DNA of 36,291 bases from a virus: positions 1 to 36,291 of IMG/VR virus record IMGVR_UViG_3300032087_005412. The stretch is one strand, 5' to 3'. The translations under genes and the position numbers were made by a program. Shown one piece after another: positions 18,016 through 27,000 of the stretch. Numbering within the stretch: the stretch's first letter is position 1; each line of letters begins with the position of its first letter. The notes beneath the pieces are model-generated. The model worked only from the letters and a program-made list of their open reading frames with translations. It searched no databases and was not told the origin of the DNA.

Positions 18016-20247
18016 TTATTCTACACAATCTATTACTGACTTTATAGTTTGTATTTGCCTCAGTTTTTCTTGACTTATTTGGCCATCAGGACCCAATAAA
18101 AGTTCTCTATTAAATGGTATCTTAGATAATACTGGTCTTAAAATAGCACCTGATCCCGTACTTGTCCTTATAGTAATCGTTGGTAGATCTTGGACAACTT
18201 TATACTTATTTAGTATTGTCTCTGGAGTACTAATTGTAACAATGTCAAGATTTTCTGGAAAACTTGGAACATCAGGAGATTCTGGATCACCTGGATCACC
18301 TGGATCACCTGGATCATCAGGTGGAGAGGTTATTCGAACATCAATTATAGAACCATCACCATCTACTAATATCACATATTCATTTCCAAAATCATCAATA
18401 GCAATATCATTGGGGGAATATCCAAAACCTGTGGATTGAATAATCACATCAGAAACATAATTTGGAACTTCTGCAGGAATCGATTCTGCATTAGGAGTTG
18501 AAATATTTACATTAGGATTTGCTACTGGATAATTTTCTCCAGGAGAAACTACATAAACTCCATTAACTTCCCCCTTCTCATTAATTGTAGATCTAAGAAT
18601 AGCACCATATCCCCTTTCAGAACTATCAAAAACATCTACAAATGGTGGATATTTATAATTTTTACCTTTGTTTTTAAGAATTGCACCAATTATTCCACCA
18701 CTAATAATGTTACCGTTATCATCTCTCTCAAACTCTCCCATAACAGCGTCTGCTTCAACACCATCTCCCATACCACCAAAGAATTTTAATCTTGGTGAAT
18801 CTGGAAATGAAGTGATTGGTCCTGTATAACATCCACTACTAGTTTGAGTTGTTAGGTTTGAAAAAATATCAAATCCAACTTTTACTCCTTCTATACCACC
18901 TTTGACTTCATCAGATAGATTTTTTCTAGTAGCATCCGCTCTTTGCATATTATCTAATATTTCTTTAAAATCTAATATTTTATCAGCAATTATGTCTGGT
19001 CCAATACCAATTTTCCACACATCAGTATTATCAAAAGATTTGTTTTTATTTTGATTCAAGTCAAATAGACCACTAATACCCTTAATTGCTGCAACACCAC
19101 TCGTAAGAAAATCAATAACGTTAAATCCTGCAGATAGTATTTTATTAACTCCACCCAAAACACCGGAAAGACCCGATTGTATTTTCCTCAATATTTCATT
19201 TATCACAGATGCAGAAAATTGTCTTGATACACATTCTGATGGTCTTTTTACATTATTAACAACATCTGTTAGCAAACTTTGAACTGTACCAAACATTGTA
19301 TTTATTACCATTCCAGGTATTTTTGGAATCATAGATTGTAGTGCTCTAACAGGAATTACCATTGCTTTTTGAGCAAGCACACCTGCAAGATGGGCCGCAG
19401 CTGGGTTTCCTGTTGCAGCAAGAACTGCAGCATATACTGCCCTATAAAGTGCCTCAAGTCCTATTTTTAATATGGGTATTAGTCCTGTATAAAGAGCATC
19501 AGTGCATTGCCCAACAATTCCTTCACATATTCCAATTATTTTATCTGTAGATCTACTGACTTCAGCAACCTTATTTAAAATTTTATTATAAGGATCATTT
19601 ACTTTTTTAATTAAATTATAAGTTTCTGCTTCAATACCCTTTACAGTATTATCATCACTAGAATTTGCTAGAACTATTTTTTTACCTATGGCAGTACTAT
19701 AACTAATTTCATCCTTATCTTCACTCTCATTATTTAATTTATCTACAGTATCTGTAGGAACTCTTCTTGGTGATTTTTGTGCCTTTGTGCTTCCTTCACT
19801 TGCTTCTGAAGGATTTAAAGTTCCATTCGGTTTTTTAACTCTAGTTGTGTATCCAGTAAAAGGTACAAATGGTTTTGAATACTCCGTGGAAGGAACTTCA
19901 CCTGTTCTACCAAAACATCCCATAATAATTGGAATTTGTGCATTGTCACCATCCAAAAAAAATCCTAAAACAGTATCTCCAGGTCTAATTTTAGGATTTA
20001 CTGCATAATTGCTAGCTCCACTACCACTTGTAGTTGGCAGCATAACTTGTGCCCACGGCAAATCTTCATCAGAAAGTTCCGTCAAATTTTCTGGATGATA
20101 TCCTAAAATTCTTACTTTTAACCTATTTCCCCATCCCTCACCATTTACTTGACCACCTTGCGATCCAATAGGCGGAACTTGTCCAATCCACCACCTAAAT
20201 CCATCCCTTCCTAAAAAATTACTTTTAAAAATAGATTCTTCTATCAT
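18016..20247 (-). CDS. 5: Baseplate hub protein gp5-like, no lysozyme domain
   Basis: The N-terminus (FLGRDGFRWWIGQVPPIGSQ, residues 11-30; RLKVRILGYHP, 43-53) and PGDTVLGFFLDGDNAQIPIIMGCFGR (about 88-113) match the OB-fold domain of T4 gp5, the hub subunit that docks on gp27. The T4 lysozyme domain that follows in gp5 is not visible. Instead there is a long helical region (about 220-440) with IGLEALYRAVYAAVLAATGN, then a beta-rich part with GFGYSPND and a DPGDPGDPGDP linker near 650. At 743 aa it is longer than T4 gp5 (575). It overlaps the gp27-like gene by four bases (ATGA). Muralytic activity appears to have moved to the M23/SLT protein upstream. Confidence 0.85.
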   Translation of the reverse strand: MIEESIFKSNFLGRDGFRWWIGQVPPIGSQGGQVNGEGWGNRLKVRILGYHPENLTELSDEDLPWAQVMLPTTSGSGASNYAVNPKIRPGDTVLGFFLDGDNAQIPIIMGCFGRTGEVPSTEYSKPFVPFTGYTTRVKKPNGTLNPSEASEGSTKAQKSPRRVPTDTVDKLNNESEDKDEISYSTAIGKKIVLANSSDDNTVKGIEAETYNLIKKVNDPYNKILNKVAEVSRSTDKIIGICEGIVGQCTDALYTGLIPILKIGLEALYRAVYAAVLAATGNPAAAHLAGVLAQKAMVIPVRALQSMIPKIPGMVINTMFGTVQSLLTDVVNNVKRPSECVSRQFSASVINEILRKIQSGLSGVLGGVNKILSAGFNVIDFLTSGVAAIKGISGLFDLNQNKNKSFDNTDVWKIGIGPDIIADKILDFKEILDNMQRADATRKNLSDEVKGGIEGVKVGFDIFSNLTTQTSSGCYTGPITSFPDSPRLKFFGGMGDGVEADAVMGEFERDDNGNIISGGIIGAILKNKGKNYKYPPFVDVFDSSERGYGAILRSTINEKGEVNGVYVVSPGENYPVANPNVNISTPNAESIPAEVPNYVSDVIIQSTGFGYSPNDIAIDDFGNEYVILVDGDGSIIDVRITSPPDDPGDPGDPGDPESPDVPSFPENLDIVTISTPETILNKYKVVQDLPTITIRTSTGSGAILRPVLSKIPFNRELLLGPDGQISQEKLRQIQTIKSVIDCVE

Positions 20248-21566
20248 TTCTTTTTCGTACCAAAACTATCTCTAATAAGTTTTAATTTAGTATATGAATT
20301 CAATGTATCATAATGATGGCATAATTCCTTTATCATATATAGTCCACTTGTGGCGGGATCATATTCATTTTCTTCAGATGGACTTGATCTTGGAAATTCG
20401 CACTCAATCAAATCTCCAGCATTTAAATTACTATTTAAAGGTATTGTCATAGATATTGTCTGAGTTAGCATTGTATTATATCTCATTAGTGCTTGAGACT
20501 GATATTTACTCTGGTCAGAATTTTCTGATGTTGTCACTCCTTTTTCCATAGTACCGATATCTAAGATGCTAGTAATAATTCTTGAAGGATAATCTCCCAA
20601 AGTTTTATCGGATCCTTCACTCATCTTTGGCAACTCAAGTTCTTGACCTAAATTTTCTGTGTTTTTGAGATAATCGGATGATTTAAATACTCCTTGCTGC
20701 AAAGAACTAAATGAAAAATCTAATGGATTAAAATATATTCTTCTAGAAGCATATGTTCCCATTCTCAACTTAACAAGAAGATCAGAATTTCTATCAATAT
20801 AATAATCTAAAATTCTAAAATTATTATTTCTTTTATTTCCATCAGAATTGTAAGTTTCATTTACTTCAGTATATTTGTACAATGCTTTTGCATCTTGCTT
20901 ATTTAATTCATCAACTGATCTAAACTGAAATCCATTTTTAGTTTGATAAAATAAAAATCCCGCTGTTCCATCTTTTGAAATTGAAGGAACACCTTTTGAT
21001 GCTAAAGATGTTAATACTGTAAAAGGTTTTTTCATATTACCGATAAAACCATAATTATTTGATGTTTTATCAATGGTTCCAATTTTATTTGTTTGTATAA
21101 TTTCTGTAAGAATACTTTTTACATGATCAGAAATACTTTTTGCCTTTGGATATTTCTTTACAACTCTAGTTACTTCATTAGTAATCGCCTCTCTTGAAAC
21201 TAATTGTAATGTAAATGATTCTCCATCTTGTGTTTTTTCGACATTACTTATAGAAGAAACATAAAAGTAATCCTCAACTCTAGATGCAAAATCTAGGTCT
21301 ATATTTGAATCAGTATTTGCCTTAATTCTTAGTGATAATCTTTCGCCACCTCTTAAAGGCAAACCATTATAGATGCTTTGCAGAACGCCATCCTTTTCAA
21401 TAGTTTCTGCGGTGTTATTTACCTTCAATTTTGCAGTAATTACTGGAGAAAAAATATCTTCAAAATATTGAAAAATTAATGCTCCACCTTTTAAATCTAC
21501 AGACCTAAGTTGATCATTAGATTCTATAATTAACTCATCATATAATGACTTATTAGTTGCATCCAT
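20244..21566 (-). CDS. 27: Baseplate hub protein, gp27-like
   Basis: A 440-aa protein without signal or membrane segments. Its beginning (LYDELIIESNDQLRSVDLKG, FQYFEDIFSPVITAKLKV) and end (NLNAGDLIECEFPR, then SGLYMIKELCHHYDTLNSYT) fit the hub-ring fold of T4 gp27 and other tail D-type proteins. In those, a late SPG.KI segment is followed by a strand that returns as FYVDEVIHEL. The middle holds VEDYFYVSSISNVEK and FTLQLVSREAITNEV, a common phrase in this family. The start overlaps the stop of the tape-measure/lysin gene (TAATG) and the end overlaps gp5 (ATGA), matching the gp27-gp5 partnership. Homology is inferred by design and position; sequence identity to T4 is low. Confidence 0.72.
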   Translation of the reverse strand: MDATNKSLYDELIIESNDQLRSVDLKGGALIFQYFEDIFSPVITAKLKVNNTAETIEKDGVLQSIYNGLPLRGGERLSLRIKANTDSNIDLDFASRVEDYFYVSSISNVEKTQDGESFTLQLVSREAITNEVTRVVKKYPKAKSISDHVKSILTEIIQTNKIGTIDKTSNNYGFIGNMKKPFTVLTSLASKGVPSISKDGTAGFLFYQTKNGFQFRSVDELNKQDAKALYKYTEVNETYNSDGNKRNNNFRILDYYIDRNSDLLVKLRMGTYASRRIYFNPLDFSFSSLQQGVFKSSDYLKNTENLGQELELPKMSEGSDKTLGDYPSRIITSILDIGTMEKGVTTSENSDQSKYQSQALMRYNTMLTQTISMTIPLNSNLNAGDLIECEFPRSSPSEENEYDPATSGLYMIKELCHHYDTLNSYTKLKLIRDSFGTKKK

Positions 21567-23548
21567 TATACGTAACTAAGTTCTAGTAGAATTTTTTGTT
21601 TAATAACACTATTTAACATAGCAACATCACCCGAATAACTGGTGGAGTTATCTGGAGAACTTCCTTGTGATGGTTGAGGCAATTGAGGTTGAGACTGAGA
21701 ATTGTTTACAACAACTGTTTGACCTTTTCGTTCTTCTGTTACAGATGCAATTTTATTTGCTTCAGTATTTTGATTTGAAGAGGATAATATAGATGGTGCA
21801 ACAGATCTGGCGTCTTTTAAATAACCTTCATATTCTTGTCCACCATATACACTCCATGCACCAAACCCTTGTTTGTCATATACTATTTTCGCTGCCTTTG
21901 CGTTCGTTATAGGATCATAAAGTTTATCAACACTATTAATCCCAAACCAACCAAGTCTTTCTTGTCTATAAGGACCAGTCATATTGATTTGCCACAATCC
22001 ATATGATGTCTCTCCGCTTTGCTTATATAATCCAGATTTAATTGTATCATTTCTAGGATCACCACCAGATTCTGCCATAGCAATTGCTGCCATCTTGATC
22101 GCTTGATCATCATTAAATCCTACAGATTTTGATAACTGCATTAGTTGTGCTAAGTTATATCTTCCTGAAGATGGTAAAACTGGAGTTTGTGGTTTCGCAG
22201 ATGTTTGAGGATCTGTTATTCCCAGATTTTCTTGCGTTCTTCTCCACCATTCATTCAATACATCAGGTATTGATGGACCTGACGGTTGCGATTGTGGTTG
22301 TGGCGGATCTGGTTCAGACTCTGTTTTAGTTGCTTTTACATTACCACCCTTTACAATCAGTCCAGCGTCAACTAATCCCATAGGATCCATTGTTCCAGAT
22401 ACACTAGCAGATGCAGGATTATATCCTGTTGCATGATCTAGGTGTAAATGTGGTCCAGTAGATAGACCAGTACTTCCACTAAAACCTACAACTTTTGCAT
22501 TACCATCAGATCCCGTACCTGCACCAACTTTATCACCTTTCTTAACACTAATTGACTTCATATGCGCCAATTTAACAAAGGTTCCATCTTCCAATTGAAT
22601 TACAACAAAATTGCCATAACCACCATTTGTTCCATCAGGATCTCTAGAATCTCCCATTATTCCAACATCAACAACTGTTCCGTTAGAAACTAAAGTTATT
22701 GGTGTTCCTTCAGGTAATGGGAAGTCTTCACCAGTATGTCCTCTTTCTCCACCCTTTCCATGCACTCTAGATTTTCCCCTAGTTCCAAAAGCACCAGGTC
22801 TATATTCACCATAATCCCTATTTGCGGGATCTAATTTTTCTCCACCAGTAGATGTATATGTCGATCCTCCTCCAGGAGATGGAGATCCTCCTCCAGGAGA
22901 TGGTTCTTCTTCTCTTTCTGGTATTGGTTGTCCAGTTACAACTGCAAAAGCATCTTCCAAATCAGTTTTAAGTTTATCAAATGATTCTTTAAGTTCTTCT
23001 GTTGCATTTCTAACTTTCCCCGACTCGTCTAAAAAATCAAATTTAGATGCATTTTCAATAAGACCTTTTAATATATTACCAAAGTCACCAAACACATTAA
23101 ATATTCTGTTTGGCATGTCTTTCAGAACATTATGAACAAAATTAACCCTTTCCAGGAATTCTTCACCTTTCTGAATCCAAGTTGGTAAGTTTTGAATCAA
23201 CCACCCAAGACTAGTCCAACCAATAAATCCCAAAATCCTATCAATAAAAGATCCACCAGCATTTGCCATCACTTTTTGACCTGGAATGAGGTTTCCAGGT
23301 TTTATTGAAGATGCTTCTATCTTAGCTTCATTTGCACCTCTTCTTTTTGCTTCTTCTCTTCTATTTTTAAAAAGTCTAGATCTCTTCGCAAGAGCAGTTT
23401 TTTCCTTTGTACCACCTTTTATGATTCTTGAAATACTATCAACAGAAATCTGAGTAGCACTAGTATCCTTTGCTATCTGCCTGATAGATTCTCTTGCGGT
23501 ATAAATTCCTTCTGTTTGAGGTCTTAGTACTGAGGTTGGAATTGCCAT
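21566..23548 (-). CDS. Tail-associated muralytic protein, M23 peptidase plus SLT transglycosylase
   Basis: A 660-aa protein that should cut peptidoglycan during DNA entry. Residues 255-400 are a LytM/M23 metallopeptidase: H271-x3-D275 (HTGED), H329 and H367-L-H369 (GPHLHLD) are the expected zinc and catalytic residues. Residues 464-580 are a lytic transglycosylase: Glu493 in AMAESGGDP, then SYGLWQINM (515-523) and AAKIVYDKQGFGAW. The N-terminal 150 residues are basic, then hydrophobic (FIGWTSLGWLIQNLPTWIQ), like a tape-measure end. A proline/glycine linker lies at 216-230. The module NEWWRRTQENLGITDPQ (432-448) is shared with the preceding 591-aa gene. It lies between that gene and gp27, so it probably sits inside the tail near the hub. 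Confidence 0.88.
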   Translation of the reverse strand: MAIPTSVLRPQTEGIYTARESIRQIAKDTSATQISVDSISRIIKGGTKEKTALAKRSRLFKNRREEAKRRGANEAKIEASSIKPGNLIPGQKVMANAGGSFIDRILGFIGWTSLGWLIQNLPTWIQKGEEFLERVNFVHNVLKDMPNRIFNVFGDFGNILKGLIENASKFDFLDESGKVRNATEELKESFDKLKTDLEDAFAVVTGQPIPEREEEPSPGGGSPSPGGGSTYTSTGGEKLDPANRDYGEYRPGAFGTRGKSRVHGKGGERGHTGEDFPLPEGTPITLVSNGTVVDVGIMGDSRDPDGTNGGYGNFVVIQLEDGTFVKLAHMKSISVKKGDKVGAGTGSDGNAKVVGFSGSTGLSTGPHLHLDHATGYNPASASVSGTMDPMGLVDAGLIVKGGNVKATKTESEPDPPQPQSQPSGPSIPDVLNEWWRRTQENLGITDPQTSAKPQTPVLPSSGRYNLAQLMQLSKSVGFNDDQAIKMAAIAMAESGGDPRNDTIKSGLYKQSGETSYGLWQINMTGPYRQERLGWFGINSVDKLYDPITNAKAAKIVYDKQGFGAWSVYGGQEYEGYLKDARSVAPSILSSSNQNTEANKIASVTEERKGQTVVVNNSQSQPQLPQPSQGSSPDNSTSYSGDVAMLNSVIKQKILLELSYV

Positions 23549-23549
23549 G

Positions 23550-25325
23550 TTACACTACTACGTTGTATGCATGTAATGAATATAATGTATAAAAATTTTC
23601 TGGATTTGAAGAAGCGATCATAGGAATTTTTGTCATACTCTTATCAGAATCAACATTAATTGGAGAAGGACTTGATGTTTGAGAATTGTTGGTTATAATG
23701 GTTGGTTTGGGATCTGGTAATTTCTGCACAGGTTGTTGTGTTGTTTTTTTAGATTCTGGATTTGCACTAATGATAGGATCTGCATTTATATTTCTCTCTT
23801 CTTTCGCTAAACGTTCAAGTTCATTATTTGTTTGTCCGACTTCTAAATCTTCAGTTGCTGTATCTCCCATATGAACTGGGATTATGGGATCTTGTGCTTC
23901 AGTATTTGTATTTTGTGCTATATTTGTAGAGTTATAATTATTTGAACGACTATTACGTTTTGTATCCATCAGTGCATCTCTTCCTGTTACAGGAGGTGTT
24001 GCAGGTGAACTGCTAGATGTTGTACTAGTAGGAACAACAGGTGTTGCAGGTGAACTGCTAGATGTTGTACTAGTAGGAACAACAGGTGTTTGTGGTTGTG
24101 CTGAGGATTGAGGATCAGATATTCCTAAATTTTCTTGCGTTCTTCTCCACCATTCATTAAAAGTATTAGTTATATCATCCAAAGGTGTTCCAGATGTTGA
24201 TGGAGAAGGTGTGGTATTACCACCAGAATTTTCAGATTCACTGGCATCTGGTATGTTACCATTGGATGTATTTGGTTCTACACCAGTTTCATTATCACTT
24301 CCTTGTCCTTGAATTTCTGGTGATGAATCTCCATTTGCAGGTTTTGATGGTTCCTTAGGTTCTTTCTCACCTTCAGATTTATCCTTTTCATCAATAACAC
24401 CCTTACCAATCAAATCAAGTAATTGCTCTGCATTGTATATTAGTCCTGCTAACCTAGCAATTCTTCCCATGGGAGTTAGAGAAACTGCACCAAGTATTGC
24501 TTCAGTATAATTTCCTTCCATTGCTTCAAGACCAACACCAAGAGCAGTCAATACACTTCCAATAAATCCTGGAGCACCAGGTGTTTTTGGAGGTTTACCA
24601 GGGAGATTTTTAGCCGCAGAAGCACCTTGAAATAGTGACTTCAATCCCTGAAATGGTTTTCTAATTAATAGATCAAGAACAAACTTAGAAAGTGATCCTA
24701 TACTCCTAACAATATTTTGTATTCCACCATTAAGAAGAAGTAGGACATTAGTAGCATTTCTAACACCCGTTAGAATTGAATTCTTAATCTGTTGTACTAA
24801 ATCAACATTACCTTTTCCTCTTGCTTCAATTAATTCACCATACTTATTCATTAACCATCCACTGAATAAGTATAGTAACGATTGCGCTATCCTATCAAAT
24901 AAATTTGTAGTTCTTCTTGCAACGGGAGCAGATGCAAGAATAAATGCCCGATTTATTTTACTTTCTACTACTTTCTCATCACCTGCTCTTACACCTTGCT
25001 CAGATAATCTTCTTTCCCGTTCTTGTTCTGCTAATAAAATTCTCTGATCATTTGAAATATCATTCTGCAATAATACGGAAATATTTTGCAATCCAGAATT
25101 TAGTACTGCAATATTCTGCCGTATTTCATTGAGACCTGTTTGAAGACCTAATAAATTTTGTTGGTTTTGTTGTGTTAGTTGCAACGTTTGCACGTCCATC
25201 ACAGTCGGTTGTGGAGGTGCAATAGGTTGAATAGGGGTACTAGCAGCACCAGAAACACCAGAAAATGATTGCCTAGATTCTGCTGATAGTGGAGATCTTG
25301 TTACTGGTGTTACGTTAGATGCCAT
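23550..25325 (-). CDS. Tape-measure-like tail protein (591 aa)
   Basis: The length is almost that of the T4 tape measure gp29 (590 aa), and the gene directly follows the gp26/frameshift chaperone pair, where tape-measure genes lie in many tailed phages. Residues 45-130 are Gln-rich coiled coil (LQLTQQNQQNLLGLQTGLNE). Hydrophobic helices follow at 141-165 (NLFDRIAQSLLYLFSGWL), 195-220 and 253-310. The C-terminal half is low-complexity Ser/Thr/Pro/Asn with an exact 15-residue duplication. EWWRRTQENLGISDPQ (391-406) recurs in the muralytic gene downstream. Its start overlaps the small chaperone-like ORF by 11 bases. Tape-measure function is inferred; clear gp29 homology is not visible. Confidence 0.62.
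   Translation of the reverse strand: MASNVTPVTRSPLSAESRQSFSGVSGAASTPIQPIAPPQPTVMDVQTLQLTQQNQQNLLGLQTGLNEIRQNIAVLNSGLQNISVLLQNDISNDQRILLAEQERERRLSEQGVRAGDEKVVESKINRAFILASAPVARRTTNLFDRIAQSLLYLFSGWLMNKYGELIEARGKGNVDLVQQIKNSILTGVRNATNVLLLLNGGIQNIVRSIGSLSKFVLDLLIRKPFQGLKSLFQGASAAKNLPGKPPKTPGAPGFIGSVLTALGVGLEAMEGNYTEAILGAVSLTPMGRIARLAGLIYNAEQLLDLIGKGVIDEKDKSEGEKEPKEPSKPANGDSSPEIQGQGSDNETGVEPNTSNGNIPDASESENSGGNTTPSPSTSGTPLDDITNTFNEWWRRTQENLGISDPQSSAQPQTPVVPTSTTSSSSPATPVVPTSTTSSSSPATPPVTGRDALMDTKRNSRSNNYNSTNIAQNTNTEAQDPIIPVHMGDTATEDLEVGQTNNELERLAKEERNINADPIISANPESKKTTQQPVQKLPDPKPTIITNNSQTSSPSPINVDSDKSMTKIPMIASSNPENFYTLYSLHAYNVVV
23995..24084 (-). repeat. Exact 45-bp tandem duplication in tape-measure-like gene
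   Basis: Two identical 45-base units, 23995-24039 and 24040-24084, encode PVVPTSTTSSSSPAT twice in the low-complexity linker that follows the EWWRRTQ module. Confidence 0.95.
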
Positions 25326-25488
25326 TACCGTTCTTTAAATTTTCTTCCTCAATGTATTGTTGGAGAAGAGTAACGTAAACTTCTCTTTCCCAAGGTATCA
25401 TATTTTCTAATTCTGTTAATGAATATTTATGATGCTGCATCAAGGCAAATGTCATCTTATAATATGACGCAAGACTTTCATGCGTCAT
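25315..25488 (-). CDS. Small tail assembly protein, gp51-like position; frameshift partner of gp26
   Basis: A 57-aa frame from ATG (25488) to TAA (25315) reads MTHESLASYYKMTFALMQHH, then KYSLTELENMIPWEREVYVT and LLQQYIEEENLKNGNGI. The pattern (helix, then ELE.M..WER...LLQ..EEE) resembles the T part of lambda-type G/GT tail chaperones. The frame continues upstream without a stop through RLA to a slippery T-TTT-TTC in gp26, so it can be made as a -1 fusion (298 aa). No ribosome site precedes its own ATG, and that ATG lies inside a hairpin stem. It overlaps the tape-measure-like gene by 11 bases. T4 gp51 lies in this position but is longer. Confidence 0.75.
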   Translation of the reverse strand: MTHESLASYYKMTFALMQHHKYSLTELENMIPWEREVYVTLLQQYIEEENLKNGNGI

Positions 25489-25503
25489 AGCTAGGCGAAA
25501 AAA
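25463..25503 (-). promoter_or_regulatory. Programmed -1 frameshift signal (slippery heptamer plus hairpin)
   Basis: The heptamer T-TTT-TTC (25503-25497) is in phase with gp26, one codon before its final Ala and TAG. Seven bases later a perfect 8-bp stem, TATGACGC (25489-25482) with GCGTCATA (25470-25463), encloses an 11-base loop. A one-base slip enters CGC CTA GCT ATG, the frame of the downstream small ORF. Site type, spacer length and stem are those of classical bacterial -1 frameshift elements. Confidence 0.8.
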
Positions 25504-26210
25504 GATGAAAGTCCCTCCATTACTATCTCACTTTCAACACCAGTGTTTGGATTTTTCACTGGAATTACATGACGAAGTTTTGGCATGGTCTCAAAGAATT
25601 TTTCAATCTCTTTAAATTGTTTAGAACTAAGTTGCTCAACAAATTCTTTAAGTTCTTTTTTAGTACAATCTTTAGAAGACCAAGACTCTTCTTCAGTGTA
25701 AATTTGATCAATACAAGAACAAATAATATCAAATGTATCATCAACTGATACAGGATCATTTTGATTAAAATTGTTTTTTATAAACTCGCCAACTGAAGGA
25801 TATTTCATCCTTACTGTCAATTCATCGTCCAACTTAATGTCTCTATTGTGTCCTTCATTTACTTGAACACGAATATCATCTAAATTGATACTCATAGGGA
25901 CTTGAGTTTTTCCATCATCAGGACAAGTGATCAAAACATCTGCAGTTTCCCCTACAGACTTTCCTCTAATATTAAGAAAAAGATATTCAATATCAAAAGT
26001 GGCAAGTTGTTCTACCTTGATGCCTCTTGTAATGATGCAATTTGAGATTACATCTTTAACTGCATTAGAAATTTGCTTTGGATCTTCACTTTCCATTGCA
26101 ATAATTAAGATTTTTTCTTCTTTTACAAGAAAAGGTCTGTACTTAATCTTCTTTTTTAATGATGGAATTTCCAACTCATATGTGGGAGTAGATACTTTCG
26201 GTAAAGGCAT
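25491..26210 (-). CDS. 26: Baseplate hub subunit gp26-like / tail assembly chaperone
   Basis: The 239-aa protein starts MPLPKVSTPTYELEIPSLKK and has KYRPFLVKEEKILIIAMESE (about 23-42), the recognisable core of the T4 gp26 baseplate family. It has helical and beta parts, no signal peptide, and a helical C-terminus (CTKKELKEFVEQLSSKQFKE). In T4, gp26 is needed to assemble the hub. Its place before a small overlapping ORF and a tape-measure-like gene is that of a G-type chaperone. The slippery site at its end allows about 238 residues to be fused to the next ORF. A CTAAATA motif lies 20 bases before the ATG and no clear Shine-Dalgarno is present. Confidence 0.82.
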   Translation of the reverse strand: MPLPKVSTPTYELEIPSLKKKIKYRPFLVKEEKILIIAMESEDPKQISNAVKDVISNCIITRGIKVEQLATFDIEYLFLNIRGKSVGETADVLITCPDDGKTQVPMSINLDDIRVQVNEGHNRDIKLDDELTVRMKYPSVGEFIKNNFNQNDPVSVDDTFDIICSCIDQIYTEEESWSSKDCTKKELKEFVEQLSSKQFKEIEKFFETMPKLRHVIPVKNPNTGVESEIVMEGLSSFFA

Positions 26211-26230
26211 GATAAACTAGCAGATATTTT

Positions 26231-26237
26231 TATTTAG
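26231..26237 (-). promoter_or_regulatory. Putative late promoter motif (CTAAATA) before gp26
   Basis: The motif directly follows the stop of the gp54-like gene and lies 20 bases before the gp26 start. The same heptamer occurs in the divergent promoter at 27001-27042. Confidence 0.4.
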
Positions 26238-26999
26238 TTATGCTATTGTAGCATTTGCAGCACTTAGAACTGTTTGTCCTGTAGGATCAACCACTGCATC
26301 CAATGCATTTTGATTTGATACAAGAGGTCTATTCAAAAGTCCATATCGAGTGTCATAATTCTTAGTTGGTTCATTATTTTCATTATCTCCTTTATAGAGA
26401 TTATGACTAGATGCTCTTCCAGTAATATAGCGATCATACTCAAAAGTTGCTGCAACTTTAAGTACATCAGATCCAGCATAATTTACAGGAATTGATGCTA
26501 TTGATTGTGGGAACATTCCTCTGAATGTATATTCAATATCTCTTCTATAATCTCTATCAAATTTTATAATCTTAGTTTCAGTAGATTTGTAATCATCAGG
26601 GTACTGCATTCTGATATAGTAGTCATCATGAAGTTTTCCAATTTGTTTATCAGACCCACTGGAAATAAAATCCATCCAGTGTTCTAATACTTTAATCGTA
26701 TCATACCTATTGTCAACATAAAACTCCATCGTAATGTTATTGTACATTCTGGTATGTGCAATTTTTTCACGAATACCAATCTGTGGAGTCAATTCTGCAG
26801 TTGCATAAGCAGAAGTTGGGAGTGTTGTGGCAAAACACAACAATCCAAAATCATGAACACAATAGTAAGGTGATACGCCTTTTCTAAACAAATAATTTAC
26901 TACTGGACCAGGGACTTGAAATCTGACTTCATAATGTGAAGATTGTGCAAGATTGCCAAATAAAGTCTTTGCGGCATATGGTTGTATTGGAAATGGCAC
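26238..26999 (-). CDS. 54: Baseplate tail-tube initiator, gp54-like
   Basis: A 253-aa protein of the tail-tube fold. It starts with GTG at 26999, because a TAG lies only four codons upstream and no ATG is available. Key segments are NNITMEFYVDNRYDTIKVLE (about 87-106) with the HWMDFI helix, and the closing FRGMFPQSIASIPVNYAGSD, then VLKVAATFEYDRY. This matches the end of T4 gp54/gp19-type proteins (GC.P.S.S...LSYD...TF.V.F.Y). In T4, gp54 polymerises on gp48 to nucleate the inner tube. Here gp48 lies in the divergent operon. A paralogous tube protein (gp19) is the alternative. The gene is first in the minus-strand late tail operon. Confidence 0.65.
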   Translation of the reverse strand: MPFPIQPYAAKTLFGNLAQSSHYEVRFQVPGPVVNYLFRKGVSPYYCVHDFGLLCFATTLPTSAYATAELTPQIGIREKIAHTRMYNNITMEFYVDNRYDTIKVLEHWMDFISSGSDKQIGKLHDDYYIRMQYPDDYKSTETKIIKFDRDYRRDIEYTFRGMFPQSIASIPVNYAGSDVLKVAATFEYDRYITGRASSHNLYKGDNENNEPTKNYDTRYGLLNRPLVSNQNALDAVVDPTGQTVLSAANATIA

Positions 27000-27000
27000 T

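Noticed and set aside
18285-18318. Short GATCACCTG-type repeats in gp5
   Set aside because: They encode a DPGDPG linker; real but too short and ordinary to list as an element.
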